A DNA stretch of 64,000 nucleotides from Streptomyces sp. BHT-5-2 (GTDB taxonomy: Bacteria > Actinomycetota > Actinomycetes > Streptomycetales > Streptomycetaceae): assembly GCF_019774615.1 (NCBI RefSeq), contig NZ_CP081496.1, forward strand, positions 434,001-498,000, in the 5' to 3' direction. Shown here piece after piece: positions 7,415 through 16,355 of this stretch. Under the pieces are notes generated by a model. The model was not told the origin of the DNA. It worked only from the letters and a program-made list of their open reading frames with translations, and made no database searches. The translations under genes were made by a program, and so were the position numbers. How positions within the stretch are numbered: position 1 is the stretch's first letter; every line of letters starts with the position of its first letter.

Positions 7415-8850
7415 CGGCCGAACGCGCGGACGCGCCCCCCGCCGGCCCGGGAGGCCGCCCCCGGCCGCCGGCCGGCGCACTGCCCCGCCCCGCCGCCCCG
7501 TCCGCCCGCCCGGCGCTTCCGCCCCCGCCGGTCCTCCCCGCCCGGACCGCGCCGCGCCGGGCCGCCCCCGCCCTGCTGACCGCGGCCGACGCCCTGGCCG
7601 CCGCCGGTGCCGCGCTCCTCGTGGGCGCCGACCCGGCGCTGCTCGCCGGCCTGGTGCCGCTCCTGCTGCTGCTCACCTTCCGCGCCGGGCACCACCGCCC
7701 GGGCCCGGCACCGGCCGCCCTCGACGAACTGGGGCCGCTGCTCGGCCGGGCCGCGACCACCTGGTGCGCGGCGGCCGCGGCGCTGGCCGCGCTCCGCCCC
7801 GGGCAGGCGCTCGGCCCGGTCGCCCTGCCGGCCGCGGTGGCCGCCCAGACGGCGCTGGCCGCGGCCGGGCGGGCCGCCGTGTACCGGGTGCGGCGCGCCG
7901 TCGCCCGGCGCCGGCCCCGGTCGGCGCTCCTCGTCGGCCCCGAACCCGTCGCCCGGCAGCTGGCCGCGGCGCTGCGGACGCACCCGGAGTACGGGCTGCG
8001 CCCGGTGGGCGTGGTGCCGACCGGGCCGGCCGCCCCGCGCACCGACCCGGCGGGCGCGACGCCGCCGGCGCTCCGCTCGTCCGACGCGGTCACCCGCGCC
8101 GTCATCCGCCACACCGTCCGCGACGCGGTGTTCCTGCAGCCGCCGGAGAGCGACCCGTACGCCGCGGCGCTGCTCCGCCGGTTCCTCGGCCAGGGCACGG
8201 CCGTCTGGCTGGCCGGCGCCGCCGCGGCCCGCGACGGCCGGCCCGCCGGAGCGGGCACCGGCCACCTGTGGGGCTTCGCCTGCCGGCCGTGGGAGGCCGC
8301 CGGCGCCCGGCCCGGCGGCCCCGCCAAGCGGGCCCTGGACCTCGTCCTGGCGTCCGCGGCGCTGCTGCCGGCGGCGCCGCTGCTGCTCGGCTGCGCGCTG
8401 GCCCTGCGGATCACCGACGGGCCCGGCGTGATCCGCCGGCTGGAGCGCCTGGGCCGGGACGGCCGCCGCTGCGCCGTGCTGCGGTTCCGCACCGCCCGCC
8501 CCGGCGCCCGGCCCGGCCGCCTCGGACGGTGGCTGCGCCGCACCCGTCTGGACGGGCTGCCGCAGCTGTGGAACGTCCTGCGCGGCGACCTGAGCCTGGT
8601 CGGGCCGCGCCCCGAACGGCCGGCCCGGGCCGCGGAGTTCGCCCGCCGCCACCCCGACTACGCCGCCCGGCACCGGATGCCGCCCGGCCTCACCGGCCTG
8701 GCACAGGTGCACGGGCTGCGCGACGGCGCCCCCGCCGAGGAGCGGGCCCGCTTCGACAACCTCTACATCGACGGCTGGTCGCCGGGGCAGGACCTGCGGA
8801 TCCTGCTGCGGGCCGCGTGCCGGCCGCTGCCGCGCCGGGCGGCCCGATGA
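7411..8850 (+). CDS. polyprenyl-phosphate sugar-1-phosphate transferase (bacterial sugar transferase)
   Basis: A 479-aa membrane protein. Hydrophobic stretches at about residues 50-95 and 110-150 form the membrane part, followed by a Rossmann-like middle domain (SALLVGPEPVARQLAAAL). The C-terminal catalytic domain begins KRALDLVLASAALLPAAPL and includes RRTRLDGLPQLWNVLRGDL, SLVGPRPERP and MPPGLTGLAQVHG. These are hallmarks of WbaP/CpsE-type enzymes that start polysaccharide synthesis by loading sugar-1-phosphate on undecaprenyl phosphate. The usual FRQxRVG segment before the FRT motif is degenerate. It overlaps the genes on both sides by ATGA. Confidence 0.9.
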   Translation: MTAERADAPPAGPGGRPRPPAGALPRPAAPSARPALPPPPVLPARTAPRRAAPALLTAADALAAAGAALLVGADPALLAGLVPLLLLLTFRAGHHRPGPAPAALDELGPLLGRAATTWCAAAAALAALRPGQALGPVALPAAVAAQTALAAAGRAAVYRVRRAVARRRPRSALLVGPEPVARQLAAALRTHPEYGLRPVGVVPTGPAAPRTDPAGATPPALRSSDAVTRAVIRHTVRDAVFLQPPESDPYAAALLRRFLGQGTAVWLAGAAAARDGRPAGAGTGHLWGFACRPWEAAGARPGGPAKRALDLVLASAALLPAAPLLLGCALALRITDGPGVIRRLERLGRDGRRCAVLRFRTARPGARPGRLGRWLRRTRLDGLPQLWNVLRGDLSLVGPRPERPARAAEFARRHPDYAARHRMPPGLTGLAQVHGLRDGAPAEERARFDNLYIDGWSPGQDLRILLRAACRPLPRRAAR

Positions 8851-10211
8851 CCACGCCGGCCGCCCGCACCCCGCAGCCGCCGCACCGCCGTGCGCCCGCC
8901 CCCGACGAGGCCGACCCGACCGCTGACCAGGCCACCCTGGCCGCTACCCCTTGGAGGGATCCGGTGAAAGTCCTGCACGTCATCACCGGCCTCGAAGTGG
9001 GCGGCGCCGCACAGCAGCTGCGGCTGCTGCTGCGCCGGCTGCCCGCCCACTGCGAGGTCGTCACCCTGACCAACCCCGGCCCGCTCGCCGAGGCCATCGA
9101 GGCGGACGGCACCCCCGTCACCCACCTCGGCATGACCGGCAACCGGGACCTGTCCGCACTCACCCGCCTGACCGCCCTGATCCGCGACACCGCCCCCGAC
9201 CTCGTCCACACCCACCTCTACCGGGCCTGCGTCTACGGCCGGATCGCCGCCCGGCGGGCCGGCGTCCGCGCGATCGTCGCCACCGAGCACTCGCTGGGCG
9301 ACGCCGTCATCGAGGGCCGCCGGCTGACCCGCGGCGTCCGCACCCTGTACCGGGCCACCGAGCGGCTGGGCTCGGCGACCGTCGCGGTCTCCGACACCGT
9401 CGCCGCCCGGCTCCGCCGCTGGGGCATCCCCGAGCGGCGGATCCACGTGGTGCCCAACGGCATCGAGGCGCACCGCTTCGCCTACGATCCGGCCGCCCGG
9501 GCCACCCTCCGGGCCCGCTTCGGCCTGTCGCCCGACACCTTCGTGGTCGGCGGCGCCGGCCGGCTGGTGCCCGGCGAGCGGTTCGACGTCCTGGTCCGGG
9601 CGGTGACCCAACTCCCCGGCGTCCACCTGCTGCTGGCCGGCGACGGGCCCGAACTGGAACTGCTGCGGCGGACAGCCGGGCAGTTCGGCTCCGGCGACCG
9701 GATCCACCTGCTCGGCGCCGACGGCGGCGAGCCCGGACCGGTCCCCGGCGACGGCCCGGGCGTCCCCCGCATGCTGTCGGCCGCCGACGCCTTCGTCTCG
9801 CCCGCCCCCGACCAGGCGTTCGGCCTGGCCGTCCTGGAGGCCCTGGCGTCCGGACTGCACGTCCTCCACGGCAGCTGCCCGGCCGTCGACGACCTCCCCG
9901 AGGACCAGGCCCCCGGCGCCCGCCGCTTCGGCCACGGCGTCCACGAACTGACCGCCGTGCTCAGGGACTTGCGGCGCACCGAACCGGGCCGCCTGCCGGT
10001 GCCTCCGGTGGTGCACCGCTACGACATCGACCGCAGCGCCCGGGAGCTGACGGCCGTCTACGAGCAGGCGCTGGCCACCGCCCGCCGGAACCACCCGGCG
10101 CCGGAACCCGCCGACCTGCCCGCCGGCCCCCCGGGCCTGCCCCCGGGCTTCTCGCTGCCCGACCCCTCACCCGCGCCGGCCCCGGACGGGCACTCGCTCT
10201 CCAACCGCTGA
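8847..10211 (+). CDS. glycosyltransferase family 4 (second)
   Basis: A GT-B glycosyltransferase, 454 aa from the ATG at 8847 (overlapping the previous stop) or 415 aa from the GTG at 8964. The GTG has a strong RBS (GGAGG, 6 nt) and begins VKVLHVITGLEVGGAAQQ, the normal start of this family, so it may be the main initiation site. VPNGIEAHRFAYDP and LAGDGPELELLRRTAG are typical. The active site is odd: the E-x7-E signature reads DQAFGLAVLE, with the first acid changed in spacing, and the donor-phosphate Lys position in GRLVPGERFDVL is not a lysine. The C-terminal 45 residues are Pro-rich. It ends the polysaccharide operon. Confidence 0.87.
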   Translation: MTTPAARTPQPPHRRAPAPDEADPTADQATLAATPWRDPVKVLHVITGLEVGGAAQQLRLLLRRLPAHCEVVTLTNPGPLAEAIEADGTPVTHLGMTGNRDLSALTRLTALIRDTAPDLVHTHLYRACVYGRIAARRAGVRAIVATEHSLGDAVIEGRRLTRGVRTLYRATERLGSATVAVSDTVAARLRRWGIPERRIHVVPNGIEAHRFAYDPAARATLRARFGLSPDTFVVGGAGRLVPGERFDVLVRAVTQLPGVHLLLAGDGPELELLRRTAGQFGSGDRIHLLGADGGEPGPVPGDGPGVPRMLSAADAFVSPAPDQAFGLAVLEALASGLHVLHGSCPAVDDLPEDQAPGARRFGHGVHELTAVLRDLRRTEPGRLPVPPVVHRYDIDRSARELTAVYEQALATARRNHPAPEPADLPAGPPGLPPGFSLPDPSPAPAPDGHSLSNR

Positions 10212-10282
10212 CCGGCCGGGAGCGGTGCGGCGGCGGGACGGCCCGGGGGCGCCCCGCCGCCGCACCGCGTGCCACCCCCGCC

Positions 10283-10786
10283 TCACTGGCAGCGGTCGAC
10301 CGCCTCGATCGTGCGGGCCGCCTCGCCCAGCGCCGCCCGCAGCACCACCGGGTCGGTGGCATCGGCGTAGGCCCCCTCCGGGGGCACCAGCCAGCCGGTC
10401 CCCTGCACCGGCGGCTCCGGCACGGCGCCGCCGGGTCCGGCGTGCGGCCCGTCCGCCGGTCCGGCCAGGGAGATCCCGCGCCCGGAGGTCTGGGTGCAGG
10501 CGCTGCCCGGCACGTCCCAGCCGTCGGCCGTCCCCGGCGGGACCAGGAAACCGAGGGTGTCGCAGGCACCGTCGTGCAGGACCGGGCCGACGCCGTCCCG
10601 CAGCCGCAGGATGTCCACCGCCTCCAGCCCCTGCCGGGCCGGGACCGTGACCAGGTCACAGGGCTGGGCGACGATCCCCGGGGCGGTGCGCCCCTCGCGG
10701 GCCGCGATCCGGCCCGCGGACTCCTTGCCGCCCCTGCTGACGCCGGTCTCCCACACGGAGAACCCCTCCTCCTGCACGCGCCACAC
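10283..10786 (-). CDS. conserved hypothetical protein
   Basis: A 167-aa soluble protein with no recognised domain. The N-terminal half reads VWETGVSRGGKESAGRIAAR and APGIVAQPCDLVTVPARQG; three cysteines are present in the middle and C-terminus, and the tail is acidic then helical (LGEAARTIEAVDRC). The start is uncertain. GTG codons at 10786, just inside it, and before WETGVSRGG are all possible, and a GGAGGAGG sequence sits 8 nt before the last of these. It is divergent from the TPR regulator, with a perfect hairpin between them. Confidence 0.6.
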   Translation of the reverse strand: MWRVQEEGFSVWETGVSRGGKESAGRIAAREGRTAPGIVAQPCDLVTVPARQGLEAVDILRLRDGVGPVLHDGACDTLGFLVPPGTADGWDVPGSACTQTSGRGISLAGPADGPHAGPGGAVPEPPVQGTGWLVPPEGAYADATDPVVLRAALGEAARTIEAVDRCQ

Positions 10787-10958
10787 CCTTTACACCGTCT
10801 CCAACGGGGAAACGCGTCAACAGCTACGGCGGCGGAACGCTGCAAAGGATGGCACTTCATGGCGGATCGCGGGTGAGATATTCCGGTTTGTAGCCAAACT
10901 CAGGGTGGTGGACCCGTCACAGCCGGTACCGTCGTCCCGCCGCACCGCCAGGATGCGG

Positions 10959-11017
10959 CTGGGGCGCTTCTGACGGATCCCCGTGACGTCCACGGGGATC
11001 CGTCAGAAGCGCCCCAG
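10959..11017. promoter_or_regulatory. perfect 27-bp stem, 5-nt loop palindrome in a divergent intergenic region
   Basis: Bases 10959-10985 are exactly complementary to 10991-11017 around the loop ACGTC. The stem is GC-rich and has no downstream T-run. It lies about 100 bp before the start of the TPR regulator and 170 bp from the start of the divergent gene, so it does not follow any annotated gene end. It could be an attenuator, an operator or a remnant of a mobile palindrome. Confidence 0.95.
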
Positions 11018-11113
11018 GTCACACGATGGCACGGAGGAGGGCCTGCCGGTGGATCGGGGTCGGACCCGGCCGTGAAACCACCGGGCGGGCCCTGGGGCAC
11101 GGAGAGGTCCGCC

Positions 11114-12538
11114 ATGGCGTCGCAAGCTCAGCGTTCAGCGTCGTCCCGCACCGTACCCGCCCGCCCGAACTCCGCCTTCCGACAGCTGCGCGGCCGGCTG
11201 TCGCCCGGCGAGTTCGCGGCGGCGGTCCGACGGGCCGCCCGTGAGATCGGCGAGCAGGTCTCGTGCGACGCCCGCTATGTGGGCCGCGTCGAGTCCGGGG
11301 AGATCCGGTGCCCGAACTACGCCTACGAACGGGTGTTCCGGCACATGTTCCCCGGGCTGACGCTGCCCGACATGGGGTTCGCGCCGCGGGAGACGGTACG
11401 CGGACGGGGGGCGCGTACGGGCGCCGCGTCCCTGGCGATCGACCCCGACCACCGCGATACCCGTATCCAGAACTGCGAGGAGAGCGACGTGCTACGTCGC
11501 GCGTTCATCACCGGCGGCCCGGCGGCCGCCCTGGGCCTGGCCGGCCTCTGTCCCCCGGCGCACGCACCGTTCCCCCCGTCGGCGACCGTGCCCGGACCCC
11601 GTACCGCACCCGGCGCCCGGGCCGGCGCCACCGAGGCCACCGCCGTCGAGGAGGCCGTCCGCCGGATCCGTCTGCTCGACGACCGGCACGGCGCCGACGG
11701 CCTCTACCACCGCGCCGTCCAACCCCTGCGCGCCGCCTACGAACTGCTCGACGCCGGCGTCCAACGCCGCGCCGTCTACGACCGGCTGCACGCCGGCGCC
11801 GGCGAACTCGCCATCTCCGTCGGCTGGTTGGCACACGACTCCGGCCGCTTCGACGACGCCCGCTCGCACTACGCCGAAGCCCTGTCCACCGCCCGGGTCT
11901 GCGGCGACGCCGCCCTGGAGGCGCACGCGTTCTGCAACACCGCCTTCCTGGCCCGCGACGCCGGCCGGCCGCGCGAGGCCGTACGGGCCGCACAGGCCGC
12001 CCAACAGGCCGCGAAACGGCTCGGCTCACCACGGCTGCGGTCGCTGCTGGCACTGCGCGAGGCCGGCGGCTGGGCCGGGCTCGGCGACCGCACCGGCTGC
12101 ACCCAGGCACTGGCCCGCGCCGAGCGGCTCTTCGCTGCCGGCCCCGGCGACCACGACCCCGAGTGGATGAGCTTCTACGGCGAGGCCGAACTCGCCGGCC
12201 TCACCGCCCAGTGCTGGTCGGCACTGGGCGAACACGGCCGCGCGGCCGACCACGCCCGGCGCGCGGTGGCCCGGCAGGACCCGCACTTCACCCGCAACAT
12301 CGCGCTGTTCAGCACCGAACTGGCCGGCAACCTCGCGGCCGGCGGCGCCGCCGAGGAGGCCGCCGCGGCCGCCCTGCGCACCCTCGCCCTGCTGGAACAG
12401 GTCCGCTCGGCCCGCATCCGGACGATGCTCGACGGCGTGGCGACCGCACTCCGCCCCTACCGCAGCTGCGGCCCGGTCGCCGACTTCCTGCGCCGGCACC
12501 GGGCGGCCGGCGCGCCCACCGCACACCGCCCGGTCTGA
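11114..12538 (+). CDS. TPR-containing regulator of the NsdA type
   Basis: A 474-aa protein with an N-terminal helix-turn-helix-like region (FRQLRGRLSPGEFAAAVRRA, then RYVGRVESGEIRCPNYAYER), a linker with the conserved ESDVLRRAFITG sequence, then a hydrophobic Ala/Gly stretch and helical TPR-like repeats to the end (for example AISVGWLAHDSGRFDDARSH and HAFCNTAFLARDAGRPREA). This order is that of NsdA and related Streptomyces proteins that repress development and antibiotic synthesis. The ATG at 11114 has GGAGAGG 6 nt upstream. Whether this copy has that role is not known. The long hairpin at 10959-11017 sits in its presumed leader or promoter. Confidence 0.82.
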   Translation: MASQAQRSASSRTVPARPNSAFRQLRGRLSPGEFAAAVRRAAREIGEQVSCDARYVGRVESGEIRCPNYAYERVFRHMFPGLTLPDMGFAPRETVRGRGARTGAASLAIDPDHRDTRIQNCEESDVLRRAFITGGPAAALGLAGLCPPAHAPFPPSATVPGPRTAPGARAGATEATAVEEAVRRIRLLDDRHGADGLYHRAVQPLRAAYELLDAGVQRRAVYDRLHAGAGELAISVGWLAHDSGRFDDARSHYAEALSTARVCGDAALEAHAFCNTAFLARDAGRPREAVRAAQAAQQAAKRLGSPRLRSLLALREAGGWAGLGDRTGCTQALARAERLFAAGPGDHDPEWMSFYGEAELAGLTAQCWSALGEHGRAADHARRAVARQDPHFTRNIALFSTELAGNLAAGGAAEEAAAAALRTLALLEQVRSARIRTMLDGVATALRPYRSCGPVADFLRRHRAAGAPTAHRPV

Positions 12539-12583
12539 CCCGCGGTCCGGCCGCCGCCGCGCCCCGCACGGTGCGTCGCCGGC

Positions 12584-13177
12584 TCAGTCCAGGTGGCCGG
12601 TCTCGTTCCAGCTCACCACGGCCGGCTCGCCGTACGCCCAGCCGAGCACCGACAGCGACGTCGGCGCCAGCCGGAGCCGCGCCGCGAAGGAGACGTCCAG
12701 CCCCAGCCAGCGCGCGCCCAGCACCCGCAGGATGTGGCCGTGCGCGAAGACCAGCACGTCGCGGTCGGCCGAGCGCGCCCAGTCGACCACCGCGTCGGCC
12801 CGCGCGCAGACCTCGGCGAGCGTCTCGCCCGCCGGCACCCCGTCCCGCCAGATCAGCCAGTCCGGCCGGTCGGCCTTGATCTGCGCCGGCGTCAGCCCCT
12901 CGTACGCGCCGTAGTCGACCTCCATCAGCGCGTCCCACTCCTGCGCCCGCCCCCCGAAGCCCGCCAGCTCGCAGGTCTCCTTGGCGCGCACCAGGGGGCT
13001 GGTGCGGACCTCGACGTCCGGCAGGCCGTCGAAGGGGGCGCGGTGCAGCCGCTCCCCCAGCAGCTTGGCGCCCCGCCGCCCCTCGTCCAGCAGGGGAATG
13101 TCGGTGCGTCCGGTGTGCCGGCCGGAGACGGACCACTCCGTCTGTCCGTGCCGGGCCAGGAGTATGCGCGGTGCCAT
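12584..13177 (-). CDS. histidine phosphatase superfamily protein
   Basis: A 197-aa phosphoglycerate-mutase-fold phosphatase. The catalytic RHGQTEWS motif is at residues 9-16, followed by [35 protein letters not shown] and the second catalytic histidine in [18 protein letters not shown]. It belongs to the small broad-specificity phosphatase branch; the substrate is not deducible. It is divergent from the nuclease gene at 13350, with about 170 bp between them. Confidence 0.9.
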   Translation of the reverse strand: MAPRILLARHGQTEWSVSGRHTGRTDIPLLDEGRRGAKLLGERLHRAPFDGLPDVEVRTSPLVRAKETCELAGFGGRAQEWDALMEVDYGAYEGLTPAQIKADRPDWLIWRDGVPAGETLAEVCARADAVVDWARSADRDVLVFAHGHILRVLGARWLGLDVSFAARLRLAPTSLSVLGWAYGEPAVVSWNETGHLD

Positions 13178-13349
13178 GGGTCGTACCTCTCGCCGGTGTC
13201 CCGGCTTCTCGTCGTGCTGGGCGGGGCGCGGGCGGCGCTGACCGCGGCCCCTCCATCATCGCGCACCCGCCGCGGAACCCGCCGGGGGCCTTCGACGACC
13301 TCGGGGGACCGTGCCCGCACCAGGGGCCCCGGATGCCAGACTTCGGCAG

Positions 13350-14585
13350 GTGAACGTTTCCCGCGAAAGCCGGCCCGCGGCGGCCACGACCAAGGTCCCC
13401 AGTCTGCGGCAGCGCCTGACCGAACTGCGCGGCCCCGGCGTGCGCCCCCGGTCCCTGGACGCCCGCGCCCTCGCCGCGCTCGCCGCCAACCCCGGCTGCC
13501 GGCGCCGGGCACTCCTGGACGGCGCGGGCGTCGACAAGGGCGCGCTGGCCCACGCACTGGGCTCCCCCGCCCCCTACGGCCAGTCACAGTTCGCGCTGGC
13601 CCGCGGCAACTCCTTCGAGGCCCGGGTGAAGGCCGACGGCGGCGCGGAGCTGCTGCGGCTGCTCTGCGAGCGGCTCGCACCGGGCACCGCCGTCCCCGAG
13701 GACGACGCGGTGGCCCGCCCCGACCTGTCCGCGGCCGGACCCGAGGGCCGGGCCGCCCGCACCGCGCTGGCCCTGCGCGAGGCGGCCGCCGCCGGCGGCT
13801 GGGCACTGCTGGACCACCCGCTGCTGGCCATGGACGTCGCCGGCTCCCCCGCCTACGTCGAGCCGGACGCCGTGGTGGTGCACCCGGACGGCACCTGGAC
13901 CGTCGTCGAGATCAAGTCCTTCCCCCTGATCGACGGCGCCGCGGACGCCGCCAAGGTCGGCGCCGCGGCCCGGCAGGCGGCCGTGTACGTCCTCGCCCTG
14001 GAGGCGGTCGCCGAGCACGCCGCGGCACACACCGGCCGCCCCGTACGGGTCCGCGACCGGATGCTGCTGGTCTGCCCCAAGGACTTCTCCAACCTCCCCA
14101 CCGCCGCCCCCGTCGACGTCCGCAAGCAGCTCGCCACCACCCGCCGCCAGCTGGCCCGGCTCACCCGCGTCGAGGAGATCGCCGCCACGCTCCCCGCGGG
14201 CACCACCTTCGACCTCCGGCTCGCCGACGACGGCCGGACCGCGACCCGCCCGGCCCCGGAACTGACCGAGGCCGTCGAAGCGGTCCCCGCCGCCTACGCC
14301 CCCGAGTGCCTGGCCGCCTGCGAACTCGCCTTCCACTGCCGCGGGCGGGCCCGCCAGGAAGGCGCGGTGGAGACCCTGGGCCGCTCCGTACGGGGCGAAC
14401 TGGGCGGACTGCGCACCATCGAGGAGGCCCTGGCGGCCGCCGCCGGCACACCGGACACGGACGCCGGTGCCCTCGACGACCCCGCCGTCCAAGCCCTCCG
14501 CACCGCCGCCGCACTGCGCGCCGAGGCACTCTCCGGCGCCGCCCCCGTACCCGCGCCCCGGGACGGGAAGGGGAAGGACGCATGA
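13350..14585 (+). CDS. Cas4/AddB-like PD-(D/E)XK nuclease with four-cysteine Fe-S pattern
   Basis: A 411-aa protein. The nuclease core is visible as D173 (VEPDAVVVHPDG), E187-x-K189 in TVVEIKSF, and Q209xxxY213 in ARQAAVYVLALEA. A lone Cys50 near the N-terminus (NPGCRRRALLDG) and a C-terminal trio C320, C324, C330 (CLAACELAFHCRGRA) give the iron-staple arrangement seen in Cas4 and AddB nucleases. GNSFEARV (residues 86-93) matches the upstream acidic motif. No CRISPR array or cas gene is nearby. The start is the GTG at 13350; the RBS is weak. Its stop overlaps the next start (ATGA), and the third gene is a helicase, so a DNA-end processing complex is likely. Confidence 0.8.
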   Translation: MNVSRESRPAAATTKVPSLRQRLTELRGPGVRPRSLDARALAALAANPGCRRRALLDGAGVDKGALAHALGSPAPYGQSQFALARGNSFEARVKADGGAELLRLLCERLAPGTAVPEDDAVARPDLSAAGPEGRAARTALALREAAAAGGWALLDHPLLAMDVAGSPAYVEPDAVVVHPDGTWTVVEIKSFPLIDGAADAAKVGAAARQAAVYVLALEAVAEHAAAHTGRPVRVRDRMLLVCPKDFSNLPTAAPVDVRKQLATTRRQLARLTRVEEIAATLPAGTTFDLRLADDGRTATRPAPELTEAVEAVPAAYAPECLAACELAFHCRGRARQEGAVETLGRSVRGELGGLRTIEEALAAAAGTPDTDAGALDDPAVQALRTAAALRAEALSGAAPVPAPRDGKGKDA

Positions 14586-16138
14586 CGCTCGTCGAGACAC
14601 TGGCCCGGATGGAGGCGGTGGCCGCCGGCCGCGCCCGGCCGCTGACCACGGTCCGCCACCGCCACCTCGCCGAACACCCGCTGGTCCTCGTCCCGTTGAC
14701 CACCGCCGGCGAGGCCGGCGCCCCGCTGGGCGCACTGGTCGGCACCGACCGGGAGAAGCCCCTGCTGCTGACCGTCCCCCAGCCCCGCGACCGCGACCTG
14801 CGGTTCGCCTTCCTCGCCGACCTGGCCGAGGCGGTGCTGCCCTACGTGGAGGGCTTCGCCGACGACGTCGAGTACGAGGAGCGCAAGGAGACCGACGCCG
14901 AGACCGGCAAGAAGGTCCCCGTGCAGGTCGAACTGTGCACCGACGCCCCGCAGTTGATCGTGCCCGGCGCCGCCGGCGTCGAGTACGTCCGGCTGCTGGG
15001 CCGCTCGATGCGGTTCCGGCGGACGGCCGAACAGGACCCGGAGACGCCCCACCCGGCGCCGCCGCACGTCCCGCTGCTGGGCCGCTGGCTCACCCACCTC
15101 GGCGAGCGGGCCCGGGTGCCCGGCTCCTGCCTGCTGCAGTCCATGACGGGTCTGCTGACCCGCCACTGGGCGACCGGCCAGAGCGCCCTGGAGGACCAGC
15201 ACCTGGGCGCGCTGCTCGCCTGGATCGCGCCGCCGCCCGGCGTACCGGCCCAGGAGGCCGCCGCGTTCGCCGAAGGGGCCCGCGACGCGGACGGCCAACT
15301 GCACTGCCCGCCGGCCGGCCCCGCCACCGACCCCGCCTTCGACAACCGGCTGCTGGCCCCCGCCATCGCCCGTCACGACGCCGGAAGCCCCGGTGCCGCG
15401 GAAGAGATCCGCGCCCTCGTCGAGAGCCGGCTGCGGCCCACCTGGGACGCCGTCTGGCAGGGCGTCGACCTGCTCCGCGCGCTCCCCGAGGGCGCCCGCG
15501 TCCCCGACCGGTGGAAGCGCGACCGCTGGTCGTACACCGCCCACCGCGACCGGATCCGCGCCGGCGAACCCCCGCAGCCCACCCGGGACGACGCGGTCAC
15601 CGCCGCCCGGAAACTCGCCGCCCGCGAGGCCGCACAGGCCCAACTGGACGCCCAGGAAGCCCTGGACGACCCTCTGGTGATGGCCGCCCGGCGGCTGACC
15701 GGCGAGGCACTGCGGGGCACGGTCACCGCCGTCGAGACGGCGTTCTCCGAGGGCGCCCGGCCGATGCCGCGCCCCCTGGTGACGCTGCACACCGGCGACC
15801 GCCCCCCGCTGGCCGAGGGCACCAAGCTCCACCGCGCGCTCGCCGACGGCCGCAGCCAGACCGCCGAGTTCGTCGCCCACGCCGACGACGACCCGGGCGC
15901 GCCGGTGCTCCGGCTCACCGGTGGCATGGGCCGCGGCCGCACCCCCGAACCGGGCTCGGTCCCGGAACCCGGCGACATCCTGTGCTGGACCCTCTTCGAA
16001 CACGCCCCGCGCGGCGGCCCCACCCTCCCGGAACCGGAGGACACCCCCTGGACCCACGGCGGCCCGCCGGCCGACACCGCCGACGTGCCACCACCGGCCG
16101 CGGCCGAGGACGCGGTGACGGCGGAGGACTTCCTGTGA
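14582..16138 (+). CDS. unknown 518-aa protein coupled to the nuclease
   Basis: Begins at an ATG overlapping the nuclease stop. No family is recognised. The N-terminal 100 residues look like a mixed alpha/beta domain (RHRHLAEHPLVLVPLTTAGE, LLLTVPQPRDRDLRFAFLAD). The middle is helical (LLTRHWATGQSALEDQHLGA) and the C-terminus has a possible beta domain (VLRLTGGMGRGRTPEPGSVP, DILCWTLFEHA) ending in an acidic Pro-rich tail. It contains no obvious catalytic motif. Being sandwiched between a nuclease and a helicase, it is a candidate scaffold or DNA-binding subunit. The stop codon falls inside an 18-bp tandem repeat array. Confidence 0.8.
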   Translation: MTLVETLARMEAVAAGRARPLTTVRHRHLAEHPLVLVPLTTAGEAGAPLGALVGTDREKPLLLTVPQPRDRDLRFAFLADLAEAVLPYVEGFADDVEYEERKETDAETGKKVPVQVELCTDAPQLIVPGAAGVEYVRLLGRSMRFRRTAEQDPETPHPAPPHVPLLGRWLTHLGERARVPGSCLLQSMTGLLTRHWATGQSALEDQHLGALLAWIAPPPGVPAQEAAAFAEGARDADGQLHCPPAGPATDPAFDNRLLAPAIARHDAGSPGAAEEIRALVESRLRPTWDAVWQGVDLLRALPEGARVPDRWKRDRWSYTAHRDRIRAGEPPQPTRDDAVTAARKLAAREAAQAQLDAQEALDDPLVMAARRLTGEALRGTVTAVETAFSEGARPMPRPLVTLHTGDRPPLAEGTKLHRALADGRSQTAEFVAHADDDPGAPVLRLTGGMGRGRTPEPGSVPEPGDILCWTLFEHAPRGGPTLPEPEDTPWTHGGPPADTADVPPPAAAEDAVTAEDFL

Positions 16139-16280
16139 GGGGCGAATCTCCTGTGAGGTGCGGGACCCTCGCGAGGTATGGGGCCCCTGCGAGGTGTGGG
16201 CTCTCCGTGAGATGCGGGGCCCCTGCAAGACGTGGGCTCTCTGCGAGATGTGGACCCTCTGCAAGATGCGGGCTCCCGCA
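16137..16280. repeat. eight degenerate 18-bp tandem repeats before the helicase gene
   Basis: Units begin GAGGTGCGGG or a variant (GAGATGTGGA, AAGATGCGGG) every 18 bp from 16137, the first overlapping the stop codon of the upstream gene. The unit length keeps all frames open. Divergence between units is high, so this is an old minisatellite rather than recent slippage. Confidence 0.9.
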
Positions 16281-16355
16281 CCGGTCCCCGGCCGGACGTC
16301 CGCGCGCCGTCCCCCACCACCCACCGCCCGCCAACTCCCCGGAGAACGCCCCGGC

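Noticed and set aside
13350..14585. CRISPR-associated Cas4
   Set aside because: The cysteine and nuclease pattern is shared with AddB-type nucleases, and no repeat-spacer array or other cas gene is visible.
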